A stretch of 64,000 nucleotides of DNA from Flavihumibacter petaseus NBRC 106054 (GCF_000974785.1 NZ_BBWV01000004.1:186001-250000); one strand, 5' to 3'. Positions 53,164 to 63,229 are shown, counted from the stretch's first letter. A program made the numbers and translations. The notes: generated by a model not told the origin, from the letters alone.

Positions 53164-54247
53164 TTTGCTTTAGAATTTCCGCAGCGATTACAGCATCTGC
53201 ATTGCTGACACCGAGCGGAGTAATATTTTGTTTTAATGCTTTCTGTTGAAGCGGGTCACCTGCCAGTGCAATGATCGTATCCGTCAATCGCTGCTGCACT
53301 TCATTGTCCTTTACCATGATTGCTGCATTTTGTTTGACGAGCGCCATGGCATTGACCGTCTGGTGGTCTTCGGCAGCATAGGGATACGGCACCAGGATCG
53401 AAGGTTTCTGCACCACTGCAATTTCTGCAATGGCCATTGCACCCGCCCGTGACACAATTATATCCGCTGCTGCGTAAGCCCGTTCCATATCAGGTATAAA
53501 TTCTTTAAGACAAACTCCACTTTGTGACAATTTCTCCCGTTCCACCGTCAGATTTCCTTTACCCAGCTGCCAGATAAGCTGCAGATTGCTTTGCAACAAC
53601 TGTTGTAGGCCTGCACCGATAGCATCGTTAATACTTTTCGCCCCCAGGCTCCCGCCGACCACTAGTACGGTTGTCTTTGCAGGGTCAAGCCCAAATGACC
53701 GTATGGCTGATTCGCGATCTGCCGGCAGCTGAACAATATTCGTGCGCACAGGGTTACCGCTGACCCTTATCCTGTTGGCCGGGAAGAATTTTTCCATTCC
53801 ATTGCCGGATACAAAGACGAGTGAAGCCTTTCTGCCAAGCATCTGATTGGCTTTTCCGGCAAATGAATTTGATTCGTGCAGAAAACTCGGGATATTTCTT
53901 TGCTGTGCGAGCCGCAATACAGGGAAGCTTGAATACCCTCCGACGCCCACCACCGCGTCCGGAGGGAAGTTTCGGAAGATCCTTCTGACCTGGAAAAAAC
54001 TTTTGATGAGCTTGAATGGAAGACCAATATTCTTAATCAAAGAACTCCTGTTAAATCCGGCAATATCCAACCCAACAATCCTGTATCCGGCCTGTGGCAC
54101 TTTCTCCATTTCCATTTTCCCTTTTGCGCCGACAAAAAGAATTTCCACTGCAGGATATTGTTGTTTCAATGCATTGGCGATGGCGATGGCGGGGAAAATA
54201 TGTCCACCTGTTCCACCACCTGCTATGATGATCTTTTTCTGCGTCAT
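53144..54247 (-). CDS. murG: Lipid II synthase MurG
   Basis: MurG transfers GlcNAc to lipid I to make lipid II at the inner face of the membrane. The 367-residue GT-B enzyme has the GGGTGGHIFPAIAIA motif near the N-terminus, and the UDP-GlcNAc-binding region around VVGGSLGAKSIN and SRAGAMAIAEIA. Overlap with ftsW is 4 bp (ATGA) and with murC 20 bp. Confidence 0.97.
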   Translation of the reverse strand: MTQKKIIIAGGGTGGHIFPAIAIANALKQQYPAVEILFVGAKGKMEMEKVPQAGYRIVGLDIAGFNRSSLIKNIGLPFKLIKSFFQVRRIFRNFPPDAVVGVGGYSSFPVLRLAQQRNIPSFLHESNSFAGKANQMLGRKASLVFVSGNGMEKFFPANRIRVSGNPVRTNIVQLPADRESAIRSFGLDPAKTTVLVVGGSLGAKSINDAIGAGLQQLLQSNLQLIWQLGKGNLTVEREKLSQSGVCLKEFIPDMERAYAAADIIVSRAGAMAIAEIAVVQKPSILVPYPYAAEDHQTVNAMALVKQNAAIMVKDNEVQQRLTDTIIALAGDPLQQKALKQNITPLGVSNADAVIAAEILKQIGIVIS

Positions 54248-55479
54248 GCCTCCACTGTTTCCTGCCCTTCCGGTTCAGATTGTTGTTGCTGTTCGTTTTT
54301 TTCCACGTATTTGGATACGCTGAGTATTATACCGATTGCGATACAGGTAAACAGGAATGAACTTCCTCCCATACTTACAAGGGGAAGCGTTACCCCTGTA
54401 ACGGGAAACAAGTTGACGTTTACCGCCATATTGGCCATTGCCTGAATTACCAGGGTGAAACTTAGTGCGAGTGCCAGGAATGCTCCAAATGCATACGGGC
54501 ATTTGCGGAACAGCCTGATACTGCGGTAGAGGAACAACAGATACACCACCAGTACAATGGCGCCTCCCATAATTCCGTACTCTTCTATAATGATCGCATA
54601 AATGAAATCTGAATAAGGATGGGGCAGAAAATTCCTGGTTTCACTGTTACCGGGACCAAGGCCAAAGAAGCCACCCTTGGCAATTGCGATCTTTGCCTGA
54701 TTCACCTGGTAGTTATCATCCTCTTCATTTTTGCTGCCATTGTTACCATACATAAAAGCTTCCACCCTGCTCACCCAGGTAGTCACCCTGGCGGTCAGCC
54801 GTGATTTTGCTTCACTGCGTGCACGCACACCGTTGCCTTCATGGTGCTGCCAAACTGCAGCCAGGATAAGCATCATGATTGGCACCATCGCTATTGCGCC
54901 GGTCAGGAGCAGGTGTTTGATCTGCACACGACCAATAAACAACAACATCATGCTGGTGGCTCCAACGAGCAATGCCGTAGAAAGGTTTGCAGGGGCAATC
55001 AACAGGCATACCAGTACAACAGGTAAAATCACCGGCAAAAAACCTTTTTTAAAATCTTTGATATCATCCTGTTTGCGGCTAAGCACCCTGCTGATATACA
55101 TGAACAGTGCCAACTTCGCCAGGTCACTGGTCTGAAAGGTGAGATTGATGATCGGTAGCCGGATCCACCGGCTGCCTTCATTCAGGCTCACACCAAAGAA
55201 CAATGTATACACCAGAAGCGGAATTGTAATGAGAAAGAGAATCCGGGCGATCCGCGAATACAGGGTATAGTTTACCATATGCGCAAAATAGATCAGGAAC
55301 AGTCCCACGCCGGTAAAAGCTATCTGCTTAAACAAATACACTTCTGTGTTTCCCTTGTACATTTTATACGCAAGCGATCCTGTTGAGCTGTACACCACAA
55401 GCATGGACATCAGCGCGAGCAGGATCACCAGGGTCCAGATGACCTTGTCTCCACGGGTCTTATTTAGAAATTGATTCAG
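54244..55479 (-). CDS. ftsW: Septal lipid II polymerase FtsW (probable CTG start)
   Basis: FtsW is a SEDS-family peptidoglycan polymerase acting with FtsI. The protein has about ten membrane segments and the SEDS features SLNEGSRWIRLP and GVTLPLVSMGGSSFL. The only GTG in frame (55426-55428) would begin inside the first membrane segment. In-frame codons continue upstream for 17 residues (LNQFLNKTRGDKVIW then TL), which look like the normal cytosolic N-terminus. The only candidate start there is CTG at 55477-55479; an in-frame TAG lies just above it. I therefore use 55479, giving 411 residues. With the GTG start it is 394 residues. Confidence 0.88.
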   Translation of the reverse strand: MNQFLNKTRGDKVIWTLVILLALMSMLVVYSSTGSLAYKMYKGNTEVYLFKQIAFTGVGLFLIYFAHMVNYTLYSRIARILFLITIPLLVYTLFFGVSLNEGSRWIRLPIINLTFQTSDLAKLALFMYISRVLSRKQDDIKDFKKGFLPVILPVVLVCLLIAPANLSTALLVGATSMMLLFIGRVQIKHLLLTGAIAMVPIMMLILAAVWQHHEGNGVRARSEAKSRLTARVTTWVSRVEAFMYGNNGSKNEEDDNYQVNQAKIAIAKGGFFGLGPGNSETRNFLPHPYSDFIYAIIIEEYGIMGGAIVLVVYLLFLYRSIRLFRKCPYAFGAFLALALSFTLVIQAMANMAVNVNLFPVTGVTLPLVSMGGSSFLFTCIAIGIILSVSKYVEKNEQQQQSEPEGQETVEA

Positions 55480-55497
55480 TGTATTCTATTTTTCTGA

Positions 55498-56838
55498 TCA
55501 GAGATTTTTTACAGCTTCTTTGAATTGCTTTCCGCGATCCTCATAGTTTTTGAAGAGATCAAAACTCGCACAGGCCGGGCTCAGCAGAACAACATCCCCC
55601 TTGTCGGAAAGCTGGAAGGCAGAATGAACTGCTTCTGCAGCGGAAGATGTATTTACCATTACCGGAACCGTATGCTGAAATGCTTCATGAATCTTACGGT
55701 TGTCAACGCCCATACAAACGATCGCTTTCACTTTCTCCTTTACGAGGTCAAGGATCAGGGAGTAATCATTCCCCTTGTCCACACCACCCAGTATAAGAAT
55801 CACAGGCCTTGTCATGCTTTCCAGCGCATACCAGGTACTGTTCACGTTGGTAGCCTTGCTGTCATTTATAAACTCAACGCCGCGCACATTCGCCACGTGT
55901 TCCATACGATGCTCCAGCGCTTCAAAGCTCTGAATGGCTTCCCTGATCTTGTCCTTGCGCAATCCGATGACGGACGCCGCCAACCCTGCTGCCATGGTAT
56001 TATATTGATTGTGTTTGCCTTTGAGCGCGAAGTCGTAAATACTCATTTGCAATTTTTCGTCTGCTGTTGCTACGGTCATCTGATTGTCCTTTATAAATGC
56101 ACCCTGTAGAAATTCTTTTCTCATACTGGTTGGTAATAGGTTAGACTGGATCGAAAATTCATTTATATGCTGCATCGTGACCTCATCGTCCTCACAGAAG
56201 ATAAAATAGTCTGATGCCTGTTGATTCATGGTTACCCGGAATTTGCTGGCGATATATTTACTAAACTGGTAGTCATACCTGTCCAGGTGATCTTCCGTAA
56301 TATTGGTCAGTATTGCGATGTATGGTCGAAAAGTAACAATGTCATCCAGCTGGAAACTGCTGATCTCAGCAATGTACCAGGGCTTGGGATCCGTTGCCAC
56401 CTGGCGCGCGAAACTATACCCGATATTGCCCACCAATGCACAATCCAAACCGGCGTGGCGACAAATATGATATGTTAGGGAGGTAGTAGTTGTTTTTCCG
56501 TTGCTTCCGGTAATCGCTATCACCCTGCTGTTTCCGATAAACCGGAAAGCCCATTCAATTTCACTGATCACCGGAATTCCTTTAGCTCTTAGTTGCTTGA
56601 CCAGGGGATTCTTCTCCGGTATTCCCGGACTTTTGATCACCAGATCTGCTGCGAGAATCCTTCCTTCATCATGCTTTCCTTCTTCCCAATCTATTCCGGA
56701 CGTTGTTAACTCCAGCTGGTGTTTCGGATTCAGGTTACCGCTATCACTCACAAAACAGGAATATCCCTGTTGTTTCGCAAGCAACGCAGCGCCAACACCA
56801 CTCTCCCCGGCTCCTAATATGACAACCTGCTCTTTCAT
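55498..56838 (-). CDS. murD: UDP-N-acetylmuramoylalanine--D-glutamate ligase MurD
   Basis: MurD adds D-glutamate to UDP-MurNAc-L-Ala. The 446-residue product has the N-terminal domain start VVILGAGESGVGAALLAKQ, the ATP loop GSNGKTTTTSL, and the C-terminal segments EHRMEHV and DSKATNVNST, all diagnostic of MurD. The start ATG overlaps by 4 bp (ATGA) an open frame that continues past the mraY stop. It is 18 bp from the proposed ftsW CTG. Confidence 0.97.
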   Translation of the reverse strand: MKEQVVILGAGESGVGAALLAKQQGYSCFVSDSGNLNPKHQLELTTSGIDWEEGKHDEGRILAADLVIKSPGIPEKNPLVKQLRAKGIPVISEIEWAFRFIGNSRVIAITGSNGKTTTTSLTYHICRHAGLDCALVGNIGYSFARQVATDPKPWYIAEISSFQLDDIVTFRPYIAILTNITEDHLDRYDYQFSKYIASKFRVTMNQQASDYFIFCEDDEVTMQHINEFSIQSNLLPTSMRKEFLQGAFIKDNQMTVATADEKLQMSIYDFALKGKHNQYNTMAAGLAASVIGLRKDKIREAIQSFEALEHRMEHVANVRGVEFINDSKATNVNSTWYALESMTRPVILILGGVDKGNDYSLILDLVKEKVKAIVCMGVDNRKIHEAFQHTVPVMVNTSSAAEAVHSAFQLSDKGDVVLLSPACASFDLFKNYEDRGKQFKEAVKNL

Positions 56839-56939
56839 TCATTGAAAAAAGGTTTTCCACGGATCGGGGGTTCTTCAACAGTATAGGATTTCTGCACCAC
56901 AAATTCCTTTACAAGGGGTTGGTTTTTCGATACTTCGTT

Positions 56940-58214
56940 TTAGCGGATCTTCAGGGTAACGATCGAGAAAATCACACAGAATATCGTAACGATCCAAAAC
57001 CGGGTCACGATCTTACTTTCGTGATAACCTAGTTTCTGATAGTGGTGATGCAAAGGGCTCATTAAAAATATCCTTCGTCCTTCTCCATATTTCCTGCGGG
57101 TGTACTTAAAGTAACTCACCTGCAATACAACACTGAGGTTCTCCACCAGGAACACACCACAGAAAATGGGTATCAACAATTCTTTTCGAACAATAATTGC
57201 CAGTGCGGCGATAATACCTCCGAGCATCAGGCTGCCGGTATCCCCCATGAACACCTGTGCGGGATATGCATTGTACCAGAGGAAGCCGACACATGCCCCG
57301 ATCATCGCACCGATAAACACACTCAACTCACCGAGATTGGGGATGTACATGATGTTCAGGTAGTCAGCCAGGATCAGGTTTCCTGATGCGTAGGCAAAAA
57401 CACCCAGACATACCCCGATAATCGCACTTACGCCGGTGGCCAGTCCGTCGACTCCGTCAGTAATATTGGCACCATTCGAAACTGCTGTCACAATGAATAT
57501 TACTATCACTACGTACAGCAATGTCGTCAATCCGCGCAGGGCAGCAGGCAACAATTTCGCATAGTTGAACTCATGAGACTTTACAAAAGGTATCGTCGTA
57601 ATCGGTTCATCCGCCTCTACAAATGTTCTTTCCTTATCCTGAAACTTAACCGTCTTAACTTTCTCCCCTTTACTGGGGTTACCTTTATATTCCCGCCACA
57701 CTTTGGTATTATCGTTGAACAGAAGCGTTAGTCCGATAATCAGACCCAAGCCGATCTGTCCCATAATCTTGAACCACCCGGCCAGTCCGTCCTTATCACC
57801 TTTCTTATATGGAATGCCCTGTTGCTGTGCGATTCTTTTTGCCCTTAGTTTGAGGTAGTCATCGATGAAACCGATTATTCCCAACCAGATCGTGGCAAAG
57901 ATCATCAGGCGAACATATGCTTTCGTCAGATCAGCCAGTAATATAGTCGGCAGCAGGATAGCGAGAATAATGATGAGGCCACCCATGGTAGGCGTTCCCT
58001 TCTTTTGCTGTTCTCCTGCAAGACCAAGATCTCGTACCGATTCACCCACCTGTTTTTTCAGCAGGTATGTGATCAATTTTTTTCCAAAAACGGTTGTGAT
58101 GATCAGCGAAAGGCTGACGGCCAGTAACACCCGGGAAGTGATGAACTGAAACAGTGCACTTCCCGGGAACTTTATTCCTAAAGTTTTTAACCAATCAATT
58201 AAGTGGTACAGCAT
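56940..58214 (-). CDS. mraY: Phospho-MurNAc-pentapeptide transferase MraY
   Basis: MraY makes lipid I from UDP-MurNAc-pentapeptide and undecaprenyl phosphate. The 424-residue membrane enzyme has the catalytic segments TMGGLIIILAI, NITDGVDGLATG and PLHHHYQKLGYHESKI, with ten predicted membrane helices. It is longer than E. coli MraY because of an insertion at about 170-220 (charged, between helices 5 and 6), which I recall from other Bacteroidota. It is 108 bp downstream of murE and 101 bp upstream of murD. Confidence 0.97.
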   Translation of the reverse strand: MLYHLIDWLKTLGIKFPGSALFQFITSRVLLAVSLSLIITTVFGKKLITYLLKKQVGESVRDLGLAGEQQKKGTPTMGGLIIILAILLPTILLADLTKAYVRLMIFATIWLGIIGFIDDYLKLRAKRIAQQQGIPYKKGDKDGLAGWFKIMGQIGLGLIIGLTLLFNDNTKVWREYKGNPSKGEKVKTVKFQDKERTFVEADEPITTIPFVKSHEFNYAKLLPAALRGLTTLLYVVIVIFIVTAVSNGANITDGVDGLATGVSAIIGVCLGVFAYASGNLILADYLNIMYIPNLGELSVFIGAMIGACVGFLWYNAYPAQVFMGDTGSLMLGGIIAALAIIVRKELLIPIFCGVFLVENLSVVLQVSYFKYTRRKYGEGRRIFLMSPLHHHYQKLGYHESKIVTRFWIVTIFCVIFSIVTLKIR

Positions 58215-58322
58215 GATGGTTTGTTGTCTCTGGCCTACCCACCGGTGTCCAGCCGGGGGATTTGTGTTTGTAACCGTCCTAAGATTTTTATCATTACCCT
58301 TTTCAGGGGTGCTTTTCTATTG

Positions 58323-59789
58323 TCATTTATCCAACAACCCGATGAAATTCTCCAGTTCCTCCTTGTCGTCAAAGTGACTCCTCACTCCTTTAATCTCCTG
58401 GTATTTCTCATGGCCTTTACCAGCGATCAGGATAATGTCTCCCGGTCCTGCCAGCGTCAGGGCTGTTCTAATAGCTTCGCGGCGATCGGCAATTGACAGG
58501 TATTTTTTCCTTCCCGCTGTATTCAATCCCGCCTCCATATCTTTCAGTATCTCTGCCGGATCTTCACTACGGGGATTGTCTGCCGTAAATATTGCCTTGT
58601 CACTGTAATCACACGCGATTTGCGCCATTACCGGCCGTTTCGCCTTATCCCTGTCTCCACCACATCCTACCACCGTAATCACTTTCTCGTCACCTTTCCG
58701 CAACTCCCTGATCGTTTTGAGTACATTTTCCAGGGCATCCGGGGTGTGTGCATAATCGACTATGCCCATGATGTGTTCCCGCGGCGTGATCACATAATCG
58801 AATCTTCCCTCTGCTCCTGTCAATACGCTCAGGCATCTGAGCACTTCCTGCCTGTCTTCCCGCATACAACTCGCTACTCCGAAAACCGCAAGCAGGTTGT
58901 AGGCATTGAACTCTCCGATCAACCTGAAATGAACTTCCTGGTCATTGATGGTCATGATCAGACCCGTGAGACCATTCTCCAGGATCTTGCCTTTGAATTC
59001 CGCCACCGACCGCAAACTGTAATAGTATGCATTGGCAACGGTATTCTGCAACATCACCTGGCCCCGTTTGTCATCAAGATTACTGATGGCGAAAGCCTGG
59101 GGTGGCAACTGGTCAAAGAACATTTTTTTTACCCGGATGTATTCATCGAATGTTTCGTGATAATCAAGATGATCATGCGTGATATTCGTAAATACTCCAC
59201 CGGCAAATTGTAACCCTGCGATCCTTCGCTGGTGGATGGCGTGCGAGCTCACTTCCATAAAAGCAAACCTGCATCCCGCATCAACCATCTGCCTGAGTAA
59301 AGCATTGATGCTGATGGCATCGGGAGTGGTATGCGTTGCTTCGTAAACCTGCCCCGCTATCCTGTTCTGCACCGTACTCAGCAACCCGCAATCATATCCC
59401 AAAGCAGTAAAGAGCTTATACAGCAGCGTTGCCACTGTTGTTTTTCCATTGGTACCGGTAACGCCGACCAGTTGCAGCTGATGAGAGGGTTCGCCATAAA
59501 AATGGTTGGCCATCAGACCTGCTGCTTCACTGGCATTTTCTACCTGCACATAAGTGATACCATCCCTGGATTGCTCCGGGAACGTCTCACTGACGATACT
59601 GGTGGCGCCTGCCGCTATAGCCTTTTCAATGAACTGTTGTCCGTCTTGGTGCACTCCTTTTACCGCAATAAAACAATCTCCGCTGTTTACTTTCCGGGAA
59701 TCCAGCTGCAATCCGTTCACAGCTGTCTGAAGATTGCCGTTAACCGATCTGATCTTCACCTGGTAAAGTATATCCTGTAGTGTCACCAT
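58323..59789 (-). CDS. murE: UDP-MurNAc-tripeptide synthetase MurE
   Basis: MurE adds the third residue of the stem peptide. The 488-residue protein has the ATP loop GTNGKTTVATL, DYAHTPDALENVL, and the specificity motif DNPR in TADNPRSEDP, which indicates meso-diaminopimelate rather than lysine. The ATG at 59787-59789 is used because it overlaps the ftsI stop by one base (TGATG) and the MurE N-terminal domain begins there; a longer frame to 60020 lies inside ftsI. No murF follows. Confidence 0.97.
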   Translation of the reverse strand: MVTLQDILYQVKIRSVNGNLQTAVNGLQLDSRKVNSGDCFIAVKGVHQDGQQFIEKAIAAGATSIVSETFPEQSRDGITYVQVENASEAAGLMANHFYGEPSHQLQLVGVTGTNGKTTVATLLYKLFTALGYDCGLLSTVQNRIAGQVYEATHTTPDAISINALLRQMVDAGCRFAFMEVSSHAIHQRRIAGLQFAGGVFTNITHDHLDYHETFDEYIRVKKMFFDQLPPQAFAISNLDDKRGQVMLQNTVANAYYYSLRSVAEFKGKILENGLTGLIMTINDQEVHFRLIGEFNAYNLLAVFGVASCMREDRQEVLRCLSVLTGAEGRFDYVITPREHIMGIVDYAHTPDALENVLKTIRELRKGDEKVITVVGCGGDRDKAKRPVMAQIACDYSDKAIFTADNPRSEDPAEILKDMEAGLNTAGRKKYLSIADRREAIRTALTLAGPGDIILIAGKGHEKYQEIKGVRSHFDDKEELENFIGLLDK

Positions 59790-61897
59790 CAATTCAGTAC
59801 CAATTGTACGGGTTGATCTTTCTTCATCACCGATCCAGGCTGCTGGGATTGTGTAACTACCTTTCCCTTGCCTTTCACCTGCACCTTGCATTTCATTGTT
59901 TCGAGCAGGTAAACCGCATCTTTCAATCCCAAACCCCTCAGATCCGGCATCAGTTGTTTGTTGTCTGGTCTGTTTTCCAGTACGATCAGCTGATCCTTGT
60001 CTGCTACCAGATCCACCCAACCTGCGCCGTTGCTGCTGTCGCTGTAGTTATATCCAAACTGCTGCGAAACTGTCCGGATCGAACCGGCATCTCCGCTGAA
60101 CCGGTATGCGCTGCTGTCTTTCGATGGCAGTGCAGCGGTAGCTGCAGGATTCTCCTGTGCATCCATGGCAAAGAGCTTGTCGGCTATTTCCCGGAAAACC
60201 GGGCCGGCAACCGCACCGCCGTAATATTTCAATGCATGTGGTTTATTTCTGATCACCACGATGCAGCTGTATTTTGGTTTGTCTGCCGGAAAATATCCAG
60301 CGAACGAAGACTGATAAATATGGTCTGCATATCCGCGATTACCATTCGCTACCAGAGCGGTGCCCGTTTTTCCGGCTATGGTATAAAATGGTGTTTGCAG
60401 GGCTTTACCGGTACCATTGGTCAATACTGATCCGAGGCAGGTACGCAACTGTTTCAGCGTTGATTCTTTAGCAATCTTTTCAATCAACACTACCGGCGCA
60501 TGTTCCTTTACCACAATTCCGCTTTTCTGCACTTTTTCGATGAGGTAAGGCTGCATCATTTTGCCGTCATTGGCCACTGCATTATACAGCATCAGTGTTT
60601 GCAGCGGACTGACCAGTACCTCATAACCAAAAGCCATCCAGGGCAATGAAGTCGCACTCCATGTTTTTGATTTCGGGGTTTTGATCACAGGGTGGTTTTC
60701 CCCCATCAGATCAACGCCGGAAAAATCAGAAAACCGCAATTGCTTCAGGTGACCAATCAGTTGCATCGGGTTGCGCGAGTAATACTGGCTTGCCAGTTTC
60801 GCCATACCGACGTTGCTGCTCAGATCAAAGGCCTGTTGTACCGTCACTTCTTCCCTGCCATGGTTTTCGCTGTCGTACACTGTTCTTCCGTTCACTTTCC
60901 ACACGCCCTTCTCCAGGTTCACTTTGCTACTGATCGTAACCTTACCGTCTTCCAGCAGGGAGAGCAGTGTAGCTAATTTGAAGGTAGAACCAGGTTCCGT
61001 GGCGCGGATGGCATAGTTCAGGTCTTCCCAGTATTCGCCTTCTCCTCTTTTTCCAAGATTGGCGATCGCCTTGAGTTTACCGGTAGCCACTTCCATCACC
61101 AGGCAGGTTCCCTGTTCTGCTTCATTTTCGATCATCATGCGCAAGAGGGCGTTTTCAGCGATATCCTGGATGTTCACATCAATGGTGGTGAACAGGTCAT
61201 TTCCATTTTCAGGTTCTACCTCATACCCTTCCACCGGAACCGCAACCCCACCCGCAATGAACCTTACCAGGCGCTTACCAGTTTCACCTTTGAGCAGGCT
61301 GTCATAGGTTCGTTCCAGACCCACGCTCTGCGAATTTTCCCGGGCCAGCCCGATGGTGCGATTTGCCAGGAGTCCATAAGGATTCATGCGTTTGCTTTTC
61401 ACTTCTGCAATGAATCCGCTTTTATTCCTGCCCTGTCGCACCAGGGGAAACTCGCGCAGTTGCTGGTAGCTGTCAAAAGGGATATTTTTCTTCAGCAGAA
61501 AATAACGGTCCTTTTTCCTGAAACCAGCCTGCAGCTGATCTTTGTAGGCAACCGCTGTCTGGTCTCTGAACAATTTCGCAAGGCAGACACTCAGTGTGTC
61601 GACATTTTCACGAAACCGCTTTCCGTTTTTTTCCTGTAGTCCATCTGCACCGAAATCGATGTAGATGTTAAAGAATGGAATCGATGTGCTCAGCATGTTA
61701 CCGTCAGCGCTGTAAATGGTTCCCCGTTCGGCGTCAAGATTAACGATCCGGGTGTGGAGGCTGTCGCTTTTGCTCCGCCAGTAGTTTCCTTCTACGTTCT
61801 GTATGTAAAGAGCTTTACCTAATACGAATACTGCCAGCAGTATGATTCCCAGGAAGCAGAGATAAACTCTCCACAGTATGTCGCGTTTCACTTCCAC
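59789..61897 (-). CDS. ftsI: Penicillin-binding protein 3 / FtsI with PASTA domain
   Basis: FtsI is the septal peptidoglycan transpeptidase. The 702-residue protein has an N-terminal membrane helix (about 11-29), a PBP dimerisation domain, and the transpeptidase motifs S304-TFK, SSN (about 360-362) and KTGTA (about 500). A single PASTA domain closes the protein (about 648-702, MPDLRGLGLKDAVYLLE). The PASTA domain is absent from E. coli FtsI but common in Bacteroidota and Gram-positives. It overlaps murE by one base. Confidence 0.95.
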   Translation of the reverse strand: MEVKRDILWRVYLCFLGIILLAVFVLGKALYIQNVEGNYWRSKSDSLHTRIVNLDAERGTIYSADGNMLSTSIPFFNIYIDFGADGLQEKNGKRFRENVDTLSVCLAKLFRDQTAVAYKDQLQAGFRKKDRYFLLKKNIPFDSYQQLREFPLVRQGRNKSGFIAEVKSKRMNPYGLLANRTIGLARENSQSVGLERTYDSLLKGETGKRLVRFIAGGVAVPVEGYEVEPENGNDLFTTIDVNIQDIAENALLRMMIENEAEQGTCLVMEVATGKLKAIANLGKRGEGEYWEDLNYAIRATEPGSTFKLATLLSLLEDGKVTISSKVNLEKGVWKVNGRTVYDSENHGREEVTVQQAFDLSSNVGMAKLASQYYSRNPMQLIGHLKQLRFSDFSGVDLMGENHPVIKTPKSKTWSATSLPWMAFGYEVLVSPLQTLMLYNAVANDGKMMQPYLIEKVQKSGIVVKEHAPVVLIEKIAKESTLKQLRTCLGSVLTNGTGKALQTPFYTIAGKTGTALVANGNRGYADHIYQSSFAGYFPADKPKYSCIVVIRNKPHALKYYGGAVAGPVFREIADKLFAMDAQENPAATAALPSKDSSAYRFSGDAGSIRTVSQQFGYNYSDSSNGAGWVDLVADKDQLIVLENRPDNKQLMPDLRGLGLKDAVYLLETMKCKVQVKGKGKVVTQSQQPGSVMKKDQPVQLVLN

Positions 61898-61930
61898 AGG
61901 AGCCGTCGATTAGGTTTTATTTAATTCAAA

Positions 61931-62266
61931 TCATTTCTTATCGCTTTCCGCAGTGAGGGTACTATCCACCAGAATCATTGGTGGTGTAACCAGTTCTTTT
62001 AATCCCAGGGGCTCAACGGCATGCGCCAGTTCAGTCTGTTTGCTGCGGAACATCACTTCACTTTTCATTGTCTTGAACTCATATTCCAGTTCGCGCAATT
62101 CCCTGTTTGTCCTACTGATGGATTTGATAATCTTATCGGAGTAATGGCCGTTATAGATATACAACACTGCCAGTACACTGAGGAACAACAGGAAGGGAAG
62201 GTTTTTCACCACCAGGTGATTGGTGAACCTGAAACGCTTTCCTTGTATTTTACCAGGCTGTTCCAT
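61931..62266 (-). CDS. ftsL: FtsL-like cell division protein
   Basis: The 111-residue protein is a short bitopic membrane protein with a basic cytosolic start, one helix (about 24-42, LPFLLFLSVLAVLYIYN) and a periplasmic coiled coil (SRTNRELRELEYEFKTMKSE). This architecture and the position between rsmH and ftsI identify it as FtsL, although primary sequence is weakly conserved. ATG 62266 is preferred over TTG 62284. Confidence 0.85.
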   Translation of the reverse strand: MEQPGKIQGKRFRFTNHLVVKNLPFLLFLSVLAVLYIYNGHYSDKIIKSISRTNRELRELEYEFKTMKSEVMFRSKQTELAHAVEPLGLKELVTPPMILVDSTLTAESDKK

Positions 62267-62299
62267 AGTATTTTGGTAGTTCAATAGGACATTAACATT

Positions 62300-63229
62300 T
62301 CACAACTTCTTTGCTGCAACACGAAGCTTGGCGCTGCGTGCCCTTGGATTTATTTTCATTTCTTCCTGTGAGGGAAGAATTGGTTTTTTAGTAATTACCT
62401 GTAGCGGCTTCTCGCGGCTCACACTTTCAAAAGGATTGACATCAACTTCCTGTTCCAGTAATCCATCCTTAAAGAAATTCTTCACGAGCCTGTCTTCCAG
62501 TGAATGGAAGGTGATGATAGCCGCCCTGCCGCCGGGCTTCAACACTGAAGGCAACTGTAACAACAACTCTTTCAGTGCGCCGAGTTCGTCATTCACTTCT
62601 ATGCGAAGTGCCTGGAAGACCTGGGCGAAATATTTGTTCGGGTTCCCTTTCACTACCGGTTGCAGCATCGCTTTGAACTGACTGATCGTGGTAACCTGCA
62701 TTTTTTCCCGCTGCTGAACGATGGTCTTGGCCAGCGTTTTGGCATTGGTCACTTCCCCGTACCGCTCAAACAGCTTATGCAATGCTTCTTCGGAATAACC
62801 GGCGATGATGTCTTTTGCCGTAAGGGTCGACCGGTGATCCATGCGCATGTCGAGTGCTGCATCGAATCTTATGGAAAACCCGCGTTCAGCTTCATCGAAC
62901 TGATGACTGCTTACACCCAGATCGGCAAGCAGGCCATCTACAGCGGCAATTTTCTGCAACCGCAGGAACCGGGACAAATGCCGGAAATTCTGTGGTATGA
63001 AAATGAGCCTCTCGTCATCCGGCAGGTTTTGCCGGGCATCCGCATCCTGATCAAAAGCGATCAGCCTGCCCGATGGCCCAAGCCTTTCCAGGATACCGCC
63101 GGAATGACCTCCGCCTCCGAAGGTGCAATCCACGTAGATACCGTCAGGTTTAATATCCAGTGCTTCTACTGATTCCCGGAAAAGTACCGGTACATGGTAG
63201 CCTTCTGATATGTCATTTGCGGCAGCCAT
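62300..63229 (-). CDS. rsmH: 16S rRNA m4C1402 methyltransferase RsmH
   Basis: RsmH (MraW) methylates the N4 of C1402 in 16S rRNA. The 309-residue product has the SAM-binding motif VDCTFGGGGHSGGIL (about 33-47), LLADLGVSSHQFDEAERGFS, and FHSLEDRLVKNF, all diagnostic. Its start overlaps the mraZ stop by one base (TGATG). Standard length and position. Confidence 0.97.
   Translation of the reverse strand: MAAANDISEGYHVPVLFRESVEALDIKPDGIYVDCTFGGGGHSGGILERLGPSGRLIAFDQDADARQNLPDDERLIFIPQNFRHLSRFLRLQKIAAVDGLLADLGVSSHQFDEAERGFSIRFDAALDMRMDHRSTLTAKDIIAGYSEEALHKLFERYGEVTNAKTLAKTIVQQREKMQVTTISQFKAMLQPVVKGNPNKYFAQVFQALRIEVNDELGALKELLLQLPSVLKPGGRAAIITFHSLEDRLVKNFFKDGLLEQEVDVNPFESVSREKPLQVITKKPILPSQEEMKINPRARSAKLRVAAKKL

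Noticed and set aside
59789-60020. N-terminal extension of murE by 77 residues
   Set aside because: The extension lies inside the ftsI PASTA region and has no MurE similarity; the TGATG junction marks the true start.
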